Notes: generated from the sequence alone by a model not told the origin. 64,000 nt of DNA from Mantamonas sphyraenae (GCA_026936335.1 JAPMXV010000055.1:62001-126000); one strand, 5' to 3'. Counted from the first letter of the stretch, positions 11,535 to 23,015 are shown. Translations and numbers: made by a program.

Positions 11535-13145
11535 ATGGAGAAGGCACTGGAGCAATTGCACAACTGGGTGCTGGATGAGAATAAGGTGGTGACATGTGCG
11601 GCTGTGTCGCGGCAGCTGCAGGTGACGCCGCGGCTGGCGAAAAAGTAAGGGACGGGCGCGAGACGCGCGAAAAGCAGAGAGCTCGAGATTGGCTGACGCG
11701 CAAGAGAGGACACAGACTGCTGTACGCGTTTGCGGAGCGCAACAAGGACGAGGTGTCTGCGTTGTACTACGTGGCAGGCATGGAAACGGGAAAGCACGGA
11801 GCACCGACGCGCGTGGTGCGTCTGGTGTCCGACCTGGCGAGTAGGTGATCAGAACGCGCGGGAAAATGGCGCGCTTTTTTGGCTGACACGCGTGAGGGTT
11901 GTGCACAGAGGTGAAGGAGCGTCTGGACCGCACATTCAGCGTCCACGTGTACAGTGTGCAGAAGAGTGTGCCGCGCACCGACGAGGTTCTATACAATGCA
12001 GATGTGGAGATCAAGCGTGCACTCCGCAAGCAGTACGCGGCCTCGGACGCAAAGTCGTCGTGGGGTCTGATCGAGACACCCGAGCTGAGCGAACGCACGT
12101 TCTCCACCAAGGCCTTGCCTGCCTCGCCAAGCAAGTACTCCAACAAGGGCGCGCTGCCGAGCCTGGCGGGCCTGCAGAGTTCGCGGCAACGAGCCAAAGC
12201 GGGCGATGCCAAAAAGCCGCAGCGCAGTGCAAGTGACATGTTTGCGGCTGCATCTGTGAGCAAGTCCAAGGCCAAGAACAAGGTTGCCGTGGCCGTGGTG
12301 TCTGCCTCTGGATCAGGCAGCGCAGCCAAGGCGAGCAAACCGGCCAAGGCAAACTCGATGGAGTCGTTTCTGAGTCAGGCCCACGCCAAGGCTAAGCAGC
12401 AGACCACCAACAGTGGAGGCAACAGTGGAGGCAAAAAGAAGAAGCGGCTCGTCAAGGTGGTGTACGATGGCGAGGAGCTCGCAGTCGGATCGAGCAAGGC
12501 AGGTAGCAAGAAGAGCACAGCCAAGGCCGACGAGCAGCTGGTGGCACACGCAAAGCAGCAGCGCAAAAAGAGAAAGGCCATCCTGGACGACGACGACGAC
12601 GACGATGATGATGACAACGACAACGACAACGACCGCGGCCAAGAAACCACCCCAGCGGAGGAAGCAAAGGCCGCCAAGACCGCAAAGGAGGACGACGTGA
12701 ACGTGGTGCATGATGCCAAGCGTGCACGAGTGGAGGAGAAGGAAGCAGGAAGCAGCGGGTCTGCAAAGGAACAAGATTCGAGCAGCAGCAAGGCCAAACA
12801 GGAACAACAGGCACAGGAGCAGGCGGCGGTTATGGATGTGGAGCCTTCGTCGCCTTTGGAGGAAAAGATCAAGCGCGAGAGGGTGCAAGTGAAGCGTCGC
12901 AGCGTGGATGCAGACGGATACACGGTGACCAAGCGCGTGTGGGTGTGGAAATACGAAGACGGGCGTGAGGAAGAGTGTGAAGCCCCGTCCAAGCAGCAGA
13001 TGTCCAGCAAGAGCAACGCAGCAAAGACAGGTGCAGGTGCAAACACTGCGAGAAGCCCAAGGTGGTTGTAGCTGCTGGTGGTGGTGTCTCGCAGGACAAG
13101 CCCATGAAACAACGCGGGATCGCCAGTTTCTTTGGCGGCCGCTGA
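11535..13145 (+). CDS. POLD3: DNA polymerase delta subunit 3 (p66/Cdc27 family)
   Basis: Accessory subunit of replicative Pol delta, shared with translesion Pol zeta in animals and yeast; it binds PCNA. Exons 11535-11644 and 11716-11840, then 11909 onward. The N-terminal winged-helix region (LHNWVLDENKVVTCAAVSRQ) and the HVYSVQKS motif match POLD3. The middle is Lys/Ser/Asp-rich and disordered. The C-terminus has a family-like TVTKRVWVW block and a classic PIP box, QRGIASFF, just before the TGA at 13143. The main frame meets a TAG at 13069, so a further step is needed: either a 41-nt intron at 13031-13071 (in frame, but without the usual branch box) or a one-base indel at about 13030-13060. 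POLI starts only 14 nt after this stop. Confidence 0.85.
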
Positions 13146-13159
13146 GCCAAAGAAAACAC

Positions 13160-15199
13160 ATGCAGGATTACAAACATGGAATGAACCACGCGTCCAAAGA
13201 GACGATGGAAACACGACGTAGAGTGGTTGCGCGGGAGGGGCGATGGACCCCAAAGAGGACCTCTGCGGAATCGGGCTTCGCCGTGAAACGCACTATGCAG
13301 CACCAGCTGCAGCTTCTAAGTGTCCTGGACACAGAGGAGGAGGAGGAGGATGAGGATGGAGGGTTCGAAGGGCACAATGCTTCGGAAGGCTCCTACACTG
13401 GGGTGGGCTGGAAGCGGGAGGCCGAAGGGGCACGTGGAGGTCGGGAACCAAGCGGGAAACGCAGCCGGCTGGATGAGGCGTTGGTAAAAACGTATTCCAG
13501 CTCTCTGGGAAGTATTCTCAGCAGTCAAGGTGGCAGTCAAGAGACGTTCAGCGGCCGTAGCATGTCCCTGGAGAGTGTGGGCGACCTGGAAGTAGATGCG
13601 GGGCGGTTGGTCGAACAAAGCGACGAAAACGACATCGACGGCCAAGTTCAAGAGGTGTTGGAAGACACCCGGTGCATTGTTATGATCGACATGGACTATT
13701 TCTACGCTCAGGTGGAGGTTGTGGCCAATCCGGAGCTGCGCGACAAGCCGGTGGCTGTGACGCAGAAATACCTGTTGGTGACGATGAACTACGTGGCGCG
13801 GAAGTACGGCCTCACCAAACTGATGGCCATCGACAAAGCGGTGAAGCTTTGTCCAGAGCTGGTGATGCTCAGTGGGGAGGATCTGACACGGTATAGAGAG
13901 ACAAGTTTCCGCGTCGTCTCTGTTCTCCACAAGCATGCCAACAGGGTGCATCGCGCATGCATGGACGAGATATTCGTGGATGTGACACAGCAAGTGGAAG
14001 AACGATGCGCTATGCTGACGGATAGTGCGCGAGCATCAATGGAATTCGAGGAGACACATGTGCACGACGGCACACACTCGCAGATGCTCAAAGAAGGTCC
14101 CAAAGCAAACACACGCCTTCTCCATCTCATTGTAGCCAGCCAGATTGCACGCGAGATGCGAGAGGCCGTGTACGAAGAGCTGGGCTTGACGTGCTCGGCC
14201 GGGATCGGCAACAACCGCTTGCTAGCCAAGATGGCCGCAAACTTGAACAAACCGAACAAACAGACGGTCATGTTGCCTGACGTGGCGCTGCGCTTCCTGC
14301 AGCCTCTCAAACTTCGGGAAGTGCCAGGCATCGGGCGGACGATGACGCGGACGCTGTTTGAGGAACTGGGTGCGGTGACAGTGAACGATCTGTGGCACTT
14401 TTCGTGCACCATCATCCAACAGGTGCTGGGTCAGCGTCTGGGCAGCCTTGTGCACGCGCTGGTGCGTGGCGTGGACCAGACCCCCGTAGATGACGCAGGT
14501 CCGCCGCGCTCGCTCAACATCGAGGACAGCAACGTGGGCATCACCAAGGTAGATCATATACAAAGACATCTGCACTGCATCAGCAAAGACTTGGTCAAGC
14601 GCATGTGGCAGGACTACGCGGCGCATCGGCGGCGTGGAACGACGCTAGCGCTGAAGCTGCGCACAGCCGGACAACGCCGCATATCGCGGCAGCAAAGGAT
14701 GCCAGATGAGGCAAACGACCTGCTATCCGAACAGCATGTACAGTTTGTGGACGACCGATTGTTTGATGTGGAGCAGGTGTCGTTGGGCAGCCCCGGGGTG
14801 GCTGCAGCTCATGCAGTCATTCAACAGCAGGTGAACGTCATCGAGACGGCTGCCATGGAGCTATTCGAGCACAACGTGGACGTGGACGACGACTTTTGCA
14901 TCACTCTGCTGGGCCTGTCGATCACAGGATTCGAAGACGACGACCTGCGGCGCAAAGGGCACGCGGGAGATGTACAGCAACAGCGGTCGCCTAGCGGCGG
15001 AGGGACGATTTTGGCCATGATGGAGGCCATGGAACGACACAGCCAGCAAAGCCAGGGCCGCGGAGCGAGCCAACGTCGCAGCAGCAGCAGCAGCAGCAGC
15101 AGCGTCGTCGCAACCACGCCAACAAAGGCAAGAGGCAGCCGACAGAGAGGGAAGCAAGAGAGCATCATGCGGTTCTTTGGAGGAGGAGGGGAAAGCTGA
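13160..15199 (+). CDS. POLI: Y-family translesion DNA polymerase iota
   Basis: Intronless, 679 residues. The catalytic core begins around residue 172 with the metal-binding MIDMDYFYAQVE motif, followed by NPELRDKP, QKYLLVTMNYVARKYG and GEDLTRYRE (all closer to Pol iota than to eta or kappa), DEIFVDVT with the second acidic cluster, the GIGNNRLLAKMA motif and the helix-hairpin-helix PGIGRTMTRTLFEELG. The little-finger region follows. The C-terminus ends in a PIP box, QESIMRFF, after a Ser run encoded by AGC repeats (about 15079-15104). The N-terminal 170 residues are acidic and low-complexity. The enzyme inserts nucleotides opposite lesions during replication. The start is the ATG nearest POLD3; later Met codons are possible. 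It sits 14 nt downstream of POLD3. Confidence 0.93.
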   Translation: MQDYKHGMNHASKETMETRRRVVAREGRWTPKRTSAESGFAVKRTMQHQLQLLSVLDTEEEEEDEDGGFEGHNASEGSYTGVGWKREAEGARGGREPSGKRSRLDEALVKTYSSSLGSILSSQGGSQETFSGRSMSLESVGDLEVDAGRLVEQSDENDIDGQVQEVLEDTRCIVMIDMDYFYAQVEVVANPELRDKPVAVTQKYLLVTMNYVARKYGLTKLMAIDKAVKLCPELVMLSGEDLTRYRETSFRVVSVLHKHANRVHRACMDEIFVDVTQQVEERCAMLTDSARASMEFEETHVHDGTHSQMLKEGPKANTRLLHLIVASQIAREMREAVYEELGLTCSAGIGNNRLLAKMAANLNKPNKQTVMLPDVALRFLQPLKLREVPGIGRTMTRTLFEELGAVTVNDLWHFSCTIIQQVLGQRLGSLVHALVRGVDQTPVDDAGPPRSLNIEDSNVGITKVDHIQRHLHCISKDLVKRMWQDYAAHRRRGTTLALKLRTAGQRRISRQQRMPDEANDLLSEQHVQFVDDRLFDVEQVSLGSPGVAAAHAVIQQQVNVIETAAMELFEHNVDVDDDFCITLLGLSITGFEDDDLRRKGHAGDVQQQRSPSGGGTILAMMEAMERHSQQSQGRGASQRRSSSSSSSSVVATTPTKARGSRQRGKQESIMRFFGGGGES

Positions 15200-15225
15200 T
15201 CTTCATCTGCGGGGCGACGACAGGA

Positions 15226-16802
15226 TCATTTCTTTGTGCGCAGGGCCTGCTGCACGACCACAGCAATGAGACTGCCTAGGGCATAGCCGATGCGGGCGAG
15301 CAGAGTTGGCGTGATCACAATGCCAAAGAGCTGGAAGCCGCGGTCCTGGGTCGAAAGGAAGGCCATCAGGTACTGCGAAAAGTGGTTTTGCTTGACCACG
15401 TACGACTCATTGTTGACACCGCCGCGGGGCGCACTGTCGTTGACTTCGCAAAGCAGGTCCTGGAGAGCAAACGAAACCTTGCTTGCGGACACGAGCATGA
15501 CGACGACGGGGATCTGGAAGAGGAAGCAAAAGACGGTGGCTCGCATGACCACCTGGTTGGGGCCGTTGAGGATGAGGTCGGCCAGGTTGAGGACGAGGGT
15601 GAGCAGGCCAACAAAGCTAATGAAGCTGATGAACCACTGGGTCAGGTAGGAGATGGTGCGCACGTGCGTCTTGATGGTCTGGTGGCGCTCAATGACCGAG
15701 TCGAGTTCCCAGTCGCCCCGCTTGACTGTACAGCGCAGAGCCTGAATCTCGATTCGCAACAAGGTACACAGTAGACTCACCATGCTTGTGGCCAGCGTCA
15801 GCGAGGTGAACTGAATCCAAAAGGCAAAGCCGGCGACGAAGGAGTCGCTGACCAGAAAGAAGAAGAGGCCGTTGCGTGCGTACTCCTCGTACAGAGGGTC
15901 GCCGATGCCAAAGAGCACGTTGACGAGCAGAAAGGTGAGCGCAAATGAGATGGGCAGGGTGCGAATGAAAGTGACGATGGTGCCCATTGTGCGGAGGAAG
16001 CTGCTGAGGAGTCCGTCGCACCAGACCACCGAGGACGCCAGCTGGTGCAACAGCTGCTTCTGCTTGAAGATGTGGTGGTTGAACAGGAGCGACGAGAGGT
16101 TCATGGTGCACAGAAGAATGCCGATGACGGAGCGACTGCGTGTGTGCACGTTTGTTGTGGCAACCTCGAGCCAGCCAGGCACCCAGCGTGGAAACTCGCT
16201 GCGCTGTCCAGAGAGGTCGAGCAAGAGCAGAATGCTCCAGCCGGTGATGGTAAACATGGAAATGATGACCACCAACGTCGGGTAGATCCACTTTTGCCAG
16301 GCGCCTTCTTTGGGGTGCGGTCCCGTTTCCAAGCCCAGCAGACGCAGCACCTGCACCAGGCGATTGTCTGAAAAAGGAAAGCGGAATGAAAACACGTCAC
16401 GACGCTGTGCCAGCGTTTCTTTCTGCGCGAGCGGGCCGGGACAAGGGTCAGGCGGCGAGTGGCCGGAAAGCGGAAGGAGCCTTTGGAGGCGAGGTTCGCG
16501 AGAGAAAAACTTGCCTCGTCCTCGTCTATTTCCGGATTGTAGCAGGCAACACGGCCAAACGAGTTGTTGAGGGAGGGTTCCGACGCGAGTTCAATCTCCA
16601 TGGAGCGGTCGCTGTCTGTTTCAGAGACGGCGCGCATGACGGCGGTGAGGGAATCGACAACACCTCCGGAGCCGTTCAGTCCTGACCTGTTGCGACGGCG
16701 TTCCGAGGCAAGCATCATGTGCATGTCGGCAACCATGTCGTCAGAGACCTCGAGGTTGGTCATGCGGTTGTACGTGTGCTCGTCCAACAAATTCTCGCGC
16801 AT
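15226..16802 (-). CDS. Seven-TM gustatory-receptor-like (GRL) protein
   Basis: Exons 16802-16515 and 16422-15226 encode 494 residues. A long charged N-terminus precedes seven hydrophobic segments (starting near WIYPTLVVIISMFTITGW, SVIGILLCTMNLSS, FALTFLLVNVLFGIG, AGFAFWIQFTSLTLA, WFISFISFVGLLTLV, ATVFCFLFQIPVVVMLV and ARIGYALGSLIAVVVQQ). The last block, FQLFGIVITPTLLARIGYA then VVVQQ, resembles the TM6-TM7 signature of insect gustatory receptors and of GRL proteins described from protists. If right, it would be an inverted 7-TM ion channel or receptor. The intron has a GC-AG boundary (GAG|GCAAGT) with a CTGAC box before the acceptor; this gives an uninterrupted DEDE|KETLAQRRD junction. The family call rests on topology and the C-terminal pattern only. 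Confidence 0.6.
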
Positions 16803-18504
16803 GGCTGAAGGCGTGAGTAGCCGGGCGCGTTTCGAAGCCGAGCAAATGGAGCTGGAGGCGCAGGAGGCTCATGCAGAGGAGATGGCAGAGGAGTCATCCA
16901 GCAGCGGGGACGATGAATCCGGCGGTGACACAAGCAGAGGGCGCAAGGGAAGCCGGCAGAAGCGACGCAAAGCCAGGGACGAGTCGCCACAACGGACACA
17001 TTCGTCGGTGCTGCGTCTGCCAGACGTGAGGCCGATCGGCGGCCAAAGCAGCGAACCATTTGATGCCGATGCATACTTTGAAGGGATTCGGAGGCAGCAA
17101 ATGCAGGAGCAGCGACGAATGCTGCGGCGTGGGTCGCGTAAGCAACGCGATGAAACTCAGCGCAGTGGAGACGACCGTGCGGGGCGCACATTGCAAGGTG
17201 AAAGCAGTAGGAGAGACGGAGACACGGATGAAACGGGTGAACAGCAGTGGAGCAAGTTTGACGAGTTGTATGCGCAGGCAGAGGACATACGGCGGCACAA
17301 GGAAGAGGCAGCGGCACGAAAGGAGCAGGAACAGGGTGCGCACAGGCGCAAGCTGAAGAAGAAGGAACAGGAGTTTCTAAACAAGCGACTGCAGCGACAC
17401 GTGCCACGGAGAAAGCGAGAGAGCACGTTTGTGGCACTGGAAAAGTCGCTGCGCAAGTCACAGGCAAAGGACGAGGAAACACAAGAAGCAGAGGGTGGAT
17501 GGAACGACCTGACGCCGTTTGAGGTCAACTACGCAGAATACGACGCACTGAACGATCCGTACCTGTCGCCCGGAATGAAGAAGCGAATCGAAGAGCAACA
17601 AAAGCGGCTGGCAGCGGCTGAAGCGGCAAAGGGCCCTGCGTCGGACGGAGGAGTGAAGAGGAAGAACAAAAAGGCACAAAAGGGCTACGACAGTGAGTCG
17701 AGTTTGCCACGGATAGAGAAGCACGGAAAACGGAGGGCGCCAATGACACGGGAACAACGACGGGCTCGTGCGCGGTTACGGCAAAAGCGAGAAAACGTGC
17801 TGGCCAACCAGTTTAAGAGGCGGCTAAAGGGAGGGGAGCAGAAAGAAAGTGCAGAGCGGCTGATGCAACGGTCCAAAGAGGCGCAGCGGAGCGTGGAAGA
17901 GCGGCAGCGGGCAACGCGTGCTCAGCGGGAAGCGGAGAGGCAACAGCGGCTGGAAGCACAAAAGAAACGGGACGAGGCGGCTGCGCGTGCAAAGACACGC
18001 ACTGTGATTCAGGGACTGGTGGGCAAAGACGAGAATGTGCTGGCATCGCCGCGGGCATCGCCAAAATCCGCTGCGAATGAGTCGCGGGACCATGCCATGG
18101 CAGCCAAGGCGAAGGAAGACGAACAAGTCGCGGCATGGACAACCACAACGAATGATAAAGATGACAAGAAGAAGACGGGGAAAGAGGAGGCGAGAGTCAA
18201 GCAGACGGCAAAGGAAAGCCGGAACAAACGCACAGAGAAGGACTCGGCCGCCAAAGAGGAAAGAAAGCAGCAGGAGGAGAGGACAAAAACAGAGAAACGC
18301 AAGAATCAAGGACGAAGAACGGGACAAGCGAGTGCAGAGAGTGCGTATGGAGGAAAGAAGCGGACGCCAAGGAGTGGCAAGAAACGCGAGTTGAGCCAAG
18401 CAGAGAAGGAACAGGCAGAGCTGGATGCACTGGGACCCATTGCACGTGCTGCACGAGAGGCTGAGCTGAAGGCAGCTCGAGAGAAGGCGGCTCGAGAGAA
18501 ATAG
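16801..18504 (+). CDS. Highly charged coiled-coil protein, function unknown
   Basis: Single exon, 567 residues from the ATG at 16801 (an alternative start is 16849). It is dominated by Lys/Arg/Glu/Gln-rich helices predicted to form coiled coils (repeated RQRATRAQREAERQQR-type units) with few hydrophobic residues. One distinctive conserved-looking segment, WNDLTPFEVNYAEYDALNDP, lies in the middle. The C-terminus is Ala/Glu/Lys-rich (AREAELKAAREKAAREK). It may be a centrosomal, ciliary or nucleolar protein, but I cannot name it. Its ATG shares two bases with the start codon of the divergent GRL gene. The stop lies about 25 nt before the edge of the inverted duplication arm. Confidence 0.7.
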   Translation: MAEGVSSRARFEAEQMELEAQEAHAEEMAEESSSSGDDESGGDTSRGRKGSRQKRRKARDESPQRTHSSVLRLPDVRPIGGQSSEPFDADAYFEGIRRQQMQEQRRMLRRGSRKQRDETQRSGDDRAGRTLQGESSRRDGDTDETGEQQWSKFDELYAQAEDIRRHKEEAAARKEQEQGAHRRKLKKKEQEFLNKRLQRHVPRRKRESTFVALEKSLRKSQAKDEETQEAEGGWNDLTPFEVNYAEYDALNDPYLSPGMKKRIEEQQKRLAAAEAAKGPASDGGVKRKNKKAQKGYDSESSLPRIEKHGKRRAPMTREQRRARARLRQKRENVLANQFKRRLKGGEQKESAERLMQRSKEAQRSVEERQRATRAQREAERQQRLEAQKKRDEAAARAKTRTVIQGLVGKDENVLASPRASPKSAANESRDHAMAAKAKEDEQVAAWTTTTNDKDDKKKTGKEEARVKQTAKESRNKRTEKDSAAKEERKQQEERTKTEKRKNQGRRTGQASAESAYGGKKRTPRSGKKRELSQAEKEQAELDALGPIARAAREAELKAAREKAAREK

Positions 18505-18530
18505 ATTCCCAAGAGTTTGCGCTTCCACAC

Positions 18531-18675
18531 GGACAAAGGTGAGCGGAACGAGCCAGCGGCATTGGTCCGTGCGGTGACTCGTGTGTCGCAACTGCGTGGG
18601 ATCTCCGAGGAAGATGTATGTCGCATCACAAGCGAGAACGCACGGCGGTTGTTCCGCCTGGCCAAGCGCGCATGA
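18531..18675 (+). pseudogene. Truncated 3' fragment of TatD nuclease
   Basis: Encodes only the last ~48 residues of TatD, starting at DKGERNEPAALVR and ending RLFRLAKRA followed by TGA. It was brought in by the inverted duplication. It reads ISEEDVCRITSENARRLF, the expected conserved C-terminus of TatD, whereas the full-length gene at 29582-30367 is garbled in this stretch. No start codon or upstream domain is present, so it is presumably non-functional. Confidence 0.85.
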
Positions 18676-18869
18676 CGATTCAACGTTCCTGTGTGCCCCT
18701 GATGCCACACCCACTCTCCAGGTCGTGGCTACGCGTACACTGCCATGCCGCGGTCGCGTGGCGATGACCAACGCGGTGGAAACGCGGCGCGTGCCGCGTG
18801 ACGCGGCAGCACTACTTGAGGCGATGGGCGGCGCGCTGGAAGAAGCACCAAAACACAACCACAACCAAC

Positions 18870-20001
<1,132 letters not shown>

Positions 20002-20325
20002 ATGGACGGATCTGCCCGGAGAATGGGGCTGGAGAGCTGGACCAGGCGCGTGCATGCGGCGTGTGTGTTGAGGTCGGCTGGTTGACGTGGAGCTTTTGAC
20101 GAGCGCACGGCAATCAGACGGCTTGGCAGACACGGGCAAGTGGCGCAGGGTTTGAGCACAGTGCATGCGTGGACAAAAGCCGCACACGGAGACGTTTGGG
20201 GCACACACGAATGAACAAAACCAGCACTGCCACCATCATCGAACATTGTTGCACAGGGGTGTGAGAGGTTGCCAGTTGCGCGAGGGATGCCACGCCAACA
20301 AACACACGACACCCCACAAAGGCCA

Positions 20326-20352
20326 ATGTCGTCATCGTCGTCATCGTCGTCG
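20326..20352 (+). pseudogene. Truncated RBX1 start (ATG plus Ser codons)
   Basis: The first nine codons of RBX1 (Met plus Ser repeat) and its upstream region are present here in duplicate. After the TCG/TCA serine run the sequence diverges and the frame leads nowhere recognisable. The duplication breakpoint therefore falls within the RBX1 serine-codon repeat. Confidence 0.8.
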
Positions 20353-20581
20353 TGTCGCGGAGCCAACACGCAAACACGACCAAATCCAGAGCTTCACCGT
20401 ACTGTACCACACACCAAGATGCAAACTGGAATGGAAGGGAGATGGCAGAAACTCATGGGACTGCATTCGAAAGGGCTTTTGCACTTGTGGGTCTTGCGCT
20501 TGCTCGATTTCAAAGGCGAGCTCCTGCACTGGTCACGCAAAGTAGGACAGGTGTGAGAAAGCCGTAGGCACGGTAAGGTGC

Positions 20582-22512
20582 TTACTTCTTGCTCTTCTTG
20601 GCCTCCTTCTTGTTGACCGACTTGATCACACCGACGGCGACGGTCTGGCGCATATCGCGCACGGCGAAGCGACCCAGGGGCGGGTACTCGGTGAAAGCCT
20701 CCACGCACATGGGCTTGCTCGGGGTCAGGGTCACCATGGCGGCGTCGCCCTTCTTGACCGACTTGGGGAACTCCTCGAGAGCCTTGCCCGAACGGCGGTC
20801 GATCTTGGTCACGATCTCGGTGAACTTGCAGGCAACGTGGGCCGTGTGGCAATCCAGCACGGGCGCGTAGCCGTTGGAGATGGTACCCGGGTGGTTCATG
20901 ATGATCACCTGGGCGAAGAAGTCGGCGGCCTCGAGGGGCGGGTCGCGCTTGCTGTCACCAGCCACGTTACCACGGCGGATGTCCTTCACGCTCACGTTCT
21001 TGACGTTGAAGCCGACGTTGTCACCGGGGATGGCCTCCTCCAGCGACTGATGGTGCATCTCCACCGACTTGACTTCGGTGCTGATGCCAGCGGGGGCAAA
21101 GGTCACGACCATGCCGGGCTTGATGATACCAGTCTCGACACGGCCCACGGGAACAGTTCCGATGCCACCGATCTTGTACACATCCTGGAGCGGCAGACGC
21201 AGGGGCTTGTCCATCGGGCGCTTGGGCGGCTCGCAGGCATCCAGAGCCTCCAGGAGGGTGGGGCCCTTGTACCACTTCATGTTGTCTCCCGGGTCGATCA
21301 TGTTGTCGCCATGGAAACCAGAGATGGGCACAAACGGCACGTTGTCCGGGTTGTAGCCGATCTTCTTGATGACCTTGCTGATCTCCTTCTTGATCTCCTT
21401 GTAGCGCTTCTCCTTGTACTCGGCCAGATCCATCTTGTTGACACCGACAATGAGCTGACGCACACCCAGAGTGAAAGACAGCAGAGCGTGCTCGCGGGTC
21501 TGGCCCTCCTTGGAGATACCAGCCTCGAACTCACCCTGACCGGCAGCCACAATGAGGACGGCCAGATCAGCCTGAGAGGTACCGGTGATCATGTTCTTGA
21601 TGAAATCACGGTGACCCGGGGCGTCGATGATCGTGAAGTGGTACTTGCTGGTCTCGAACTTCCACAGGGCAATGTCGATGGTGATACCACGCTCGCGCTC
21701 AGCCTTGAGTTTGTCCAGCACCCAGGCGTACTTGAACGAGCCCTTGCCGATGTCGTTGGCCTCCTTCTCGAACTTCTCGATGGTACGCTTGTCGATACCG
21801 CCGCACTTGTAGATCAGGTGACCGGTGGTGGTCGACTTGCCGCTGTCCACGTGGCCAATCACAACGATGTTGACGTGAGTCTGAAAGCATCATACAGCAT
21901 GGGTGGGTGGTCGGGGTGTCGTTGTGTGTGAGTGTGTCATGCTGGTAATGTCGAAAAGAAGGGCGTCGGGAACGGGGAGAGTTCCGGAAACAAAAGGTCC
22001 GGCGTAGCCTTTCTTTTTCGCTGGACACGCTAAAAAATCCGCGGACCCAAATCCGGCCCCATGCGCATGTGAGGCACACATGCGCATACTCCACGCCCGG
22101 TTTGGGGTAGTGGCATGTGTTTTCCTCAATCAAGCGAGCATGTTTGCCATGCATGGCAGAGGACCAGGGGGCTAAGGAGAAAAAGGCTGCAAATTTTGCG
22201 CATGCAGCGCTTGCTCACGCGAGCTGCCGCCCGGGAACAGGCTTGGCAATTGCTTGAGGCTGATGGAACTGCACTGTACCGGTGGGCATTGAATGCCATT
22301 GGCGTATGATGCAGTCCACCAAGCCTCACATGCACTGTAGTCCGCGTGGGCGCTGCAAGCTGCATGCGTGCATGCAGCTTTTTGTTGCACCGCTCGCACC
22401 ACGTCCAGGAGAGCATGCAGAGGGCGGAAAACACATGCAAATGGTTGTACACATGTGTGCACATGTGCTGGTGTGTTTTGCTGGCTGTTGTACTCACCTT
22501 CTCCTTTCCCAT
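20582..22512 (-). CDS. EEF1A: Translation elongation factor EF-1 alpha
   Basis: GTPase that brings aminoacyl-tRNA to the ribosome. Exon 1 (22512-22498) encodes only MGKEK; after a 617-nt intron, exon 2 (21880-20582) encodes [17 protein letters not shown] and the rest, 437 residues in all. The G motifs [13 protein letters not shown] and NKMD are intact, as are the domain 2 and 3 signatures ([38 protein letters not shown]). The region [20 protein letters not shown] lacks the insertion typical of opisthokonts. The C-terminus is Lys-rich. The long first intron contains palindromic GCATGC motifs and may hold enhancer elements, as in many EF-1A genes. High codon bias fits strong expression. Confidence 0.98.
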
Positions 22513-23015
22513 TGTTGGTTGCTTTTTCTTTCTCTTTGGGGTGAATCCGCCAGCGCATCGGCCGCCCATTTGTCTTGACCGGCCGCTGGGCAAAGCGGGT
22601 AGTTTCACCTCACTTGCAATTTCGACGGATTCGCAGCCCAGAAGCACTTGTGATGACTCTCACACACGGGTGCGCCGTTTGGGCGTCCACAGATCGGGTG
22701 CGACTGCAGACGGGTGAGACGAGCCCGTGGCAGACACAACCGCACGACTGTTGAGCCAGATTGGCCCGTCTTCATCGCCGCGTACGCTCGATAAGCCACA
22801 CGCAAAGCTGAGTTTGCGTTTTGGAGGGACAGGGCACCCGATTCGTGGGAACTGCGCCCAGAGTCACTCCGCAACCGGGCAGGCACAACGTGCGCATCCG
22901 GTGCTGAGACCCACCAGGAATGATTTCAGGATGGACGAGAACAAGTGCGAGTGTGATTGTCTTGTTGGATGTGGGTGGGCAATGCTGCGCAGGCAGAGCA
23001 AAGGAGTTGGAGCCG
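22513..23015. promoter_or_regulatory. Divergent intergenic region EF-1A / LRRC49
   Basis: About 500 nt between the divergent start codons of EF-1A and LRRC49. It should contain the EF-1A promoter. I see no convincing coding sequence or named motif in it. Confidence 0.35.

Noticed and set aside
13031-13071. 41-nt intron at the end of POLD3
   Set aside because: Not fully rejected: it restores the frame to the PIP box, but it lacks the CTGAC box and is far shorter than the others. A one-base indel remains equally likely.
22100-22490. Possible extra gene within the long EF-1A intron
   Set aside because: Frames are short, rich in His/Cys and palindromic GCATGC, with no domain or splice support; the region is explained as intron.
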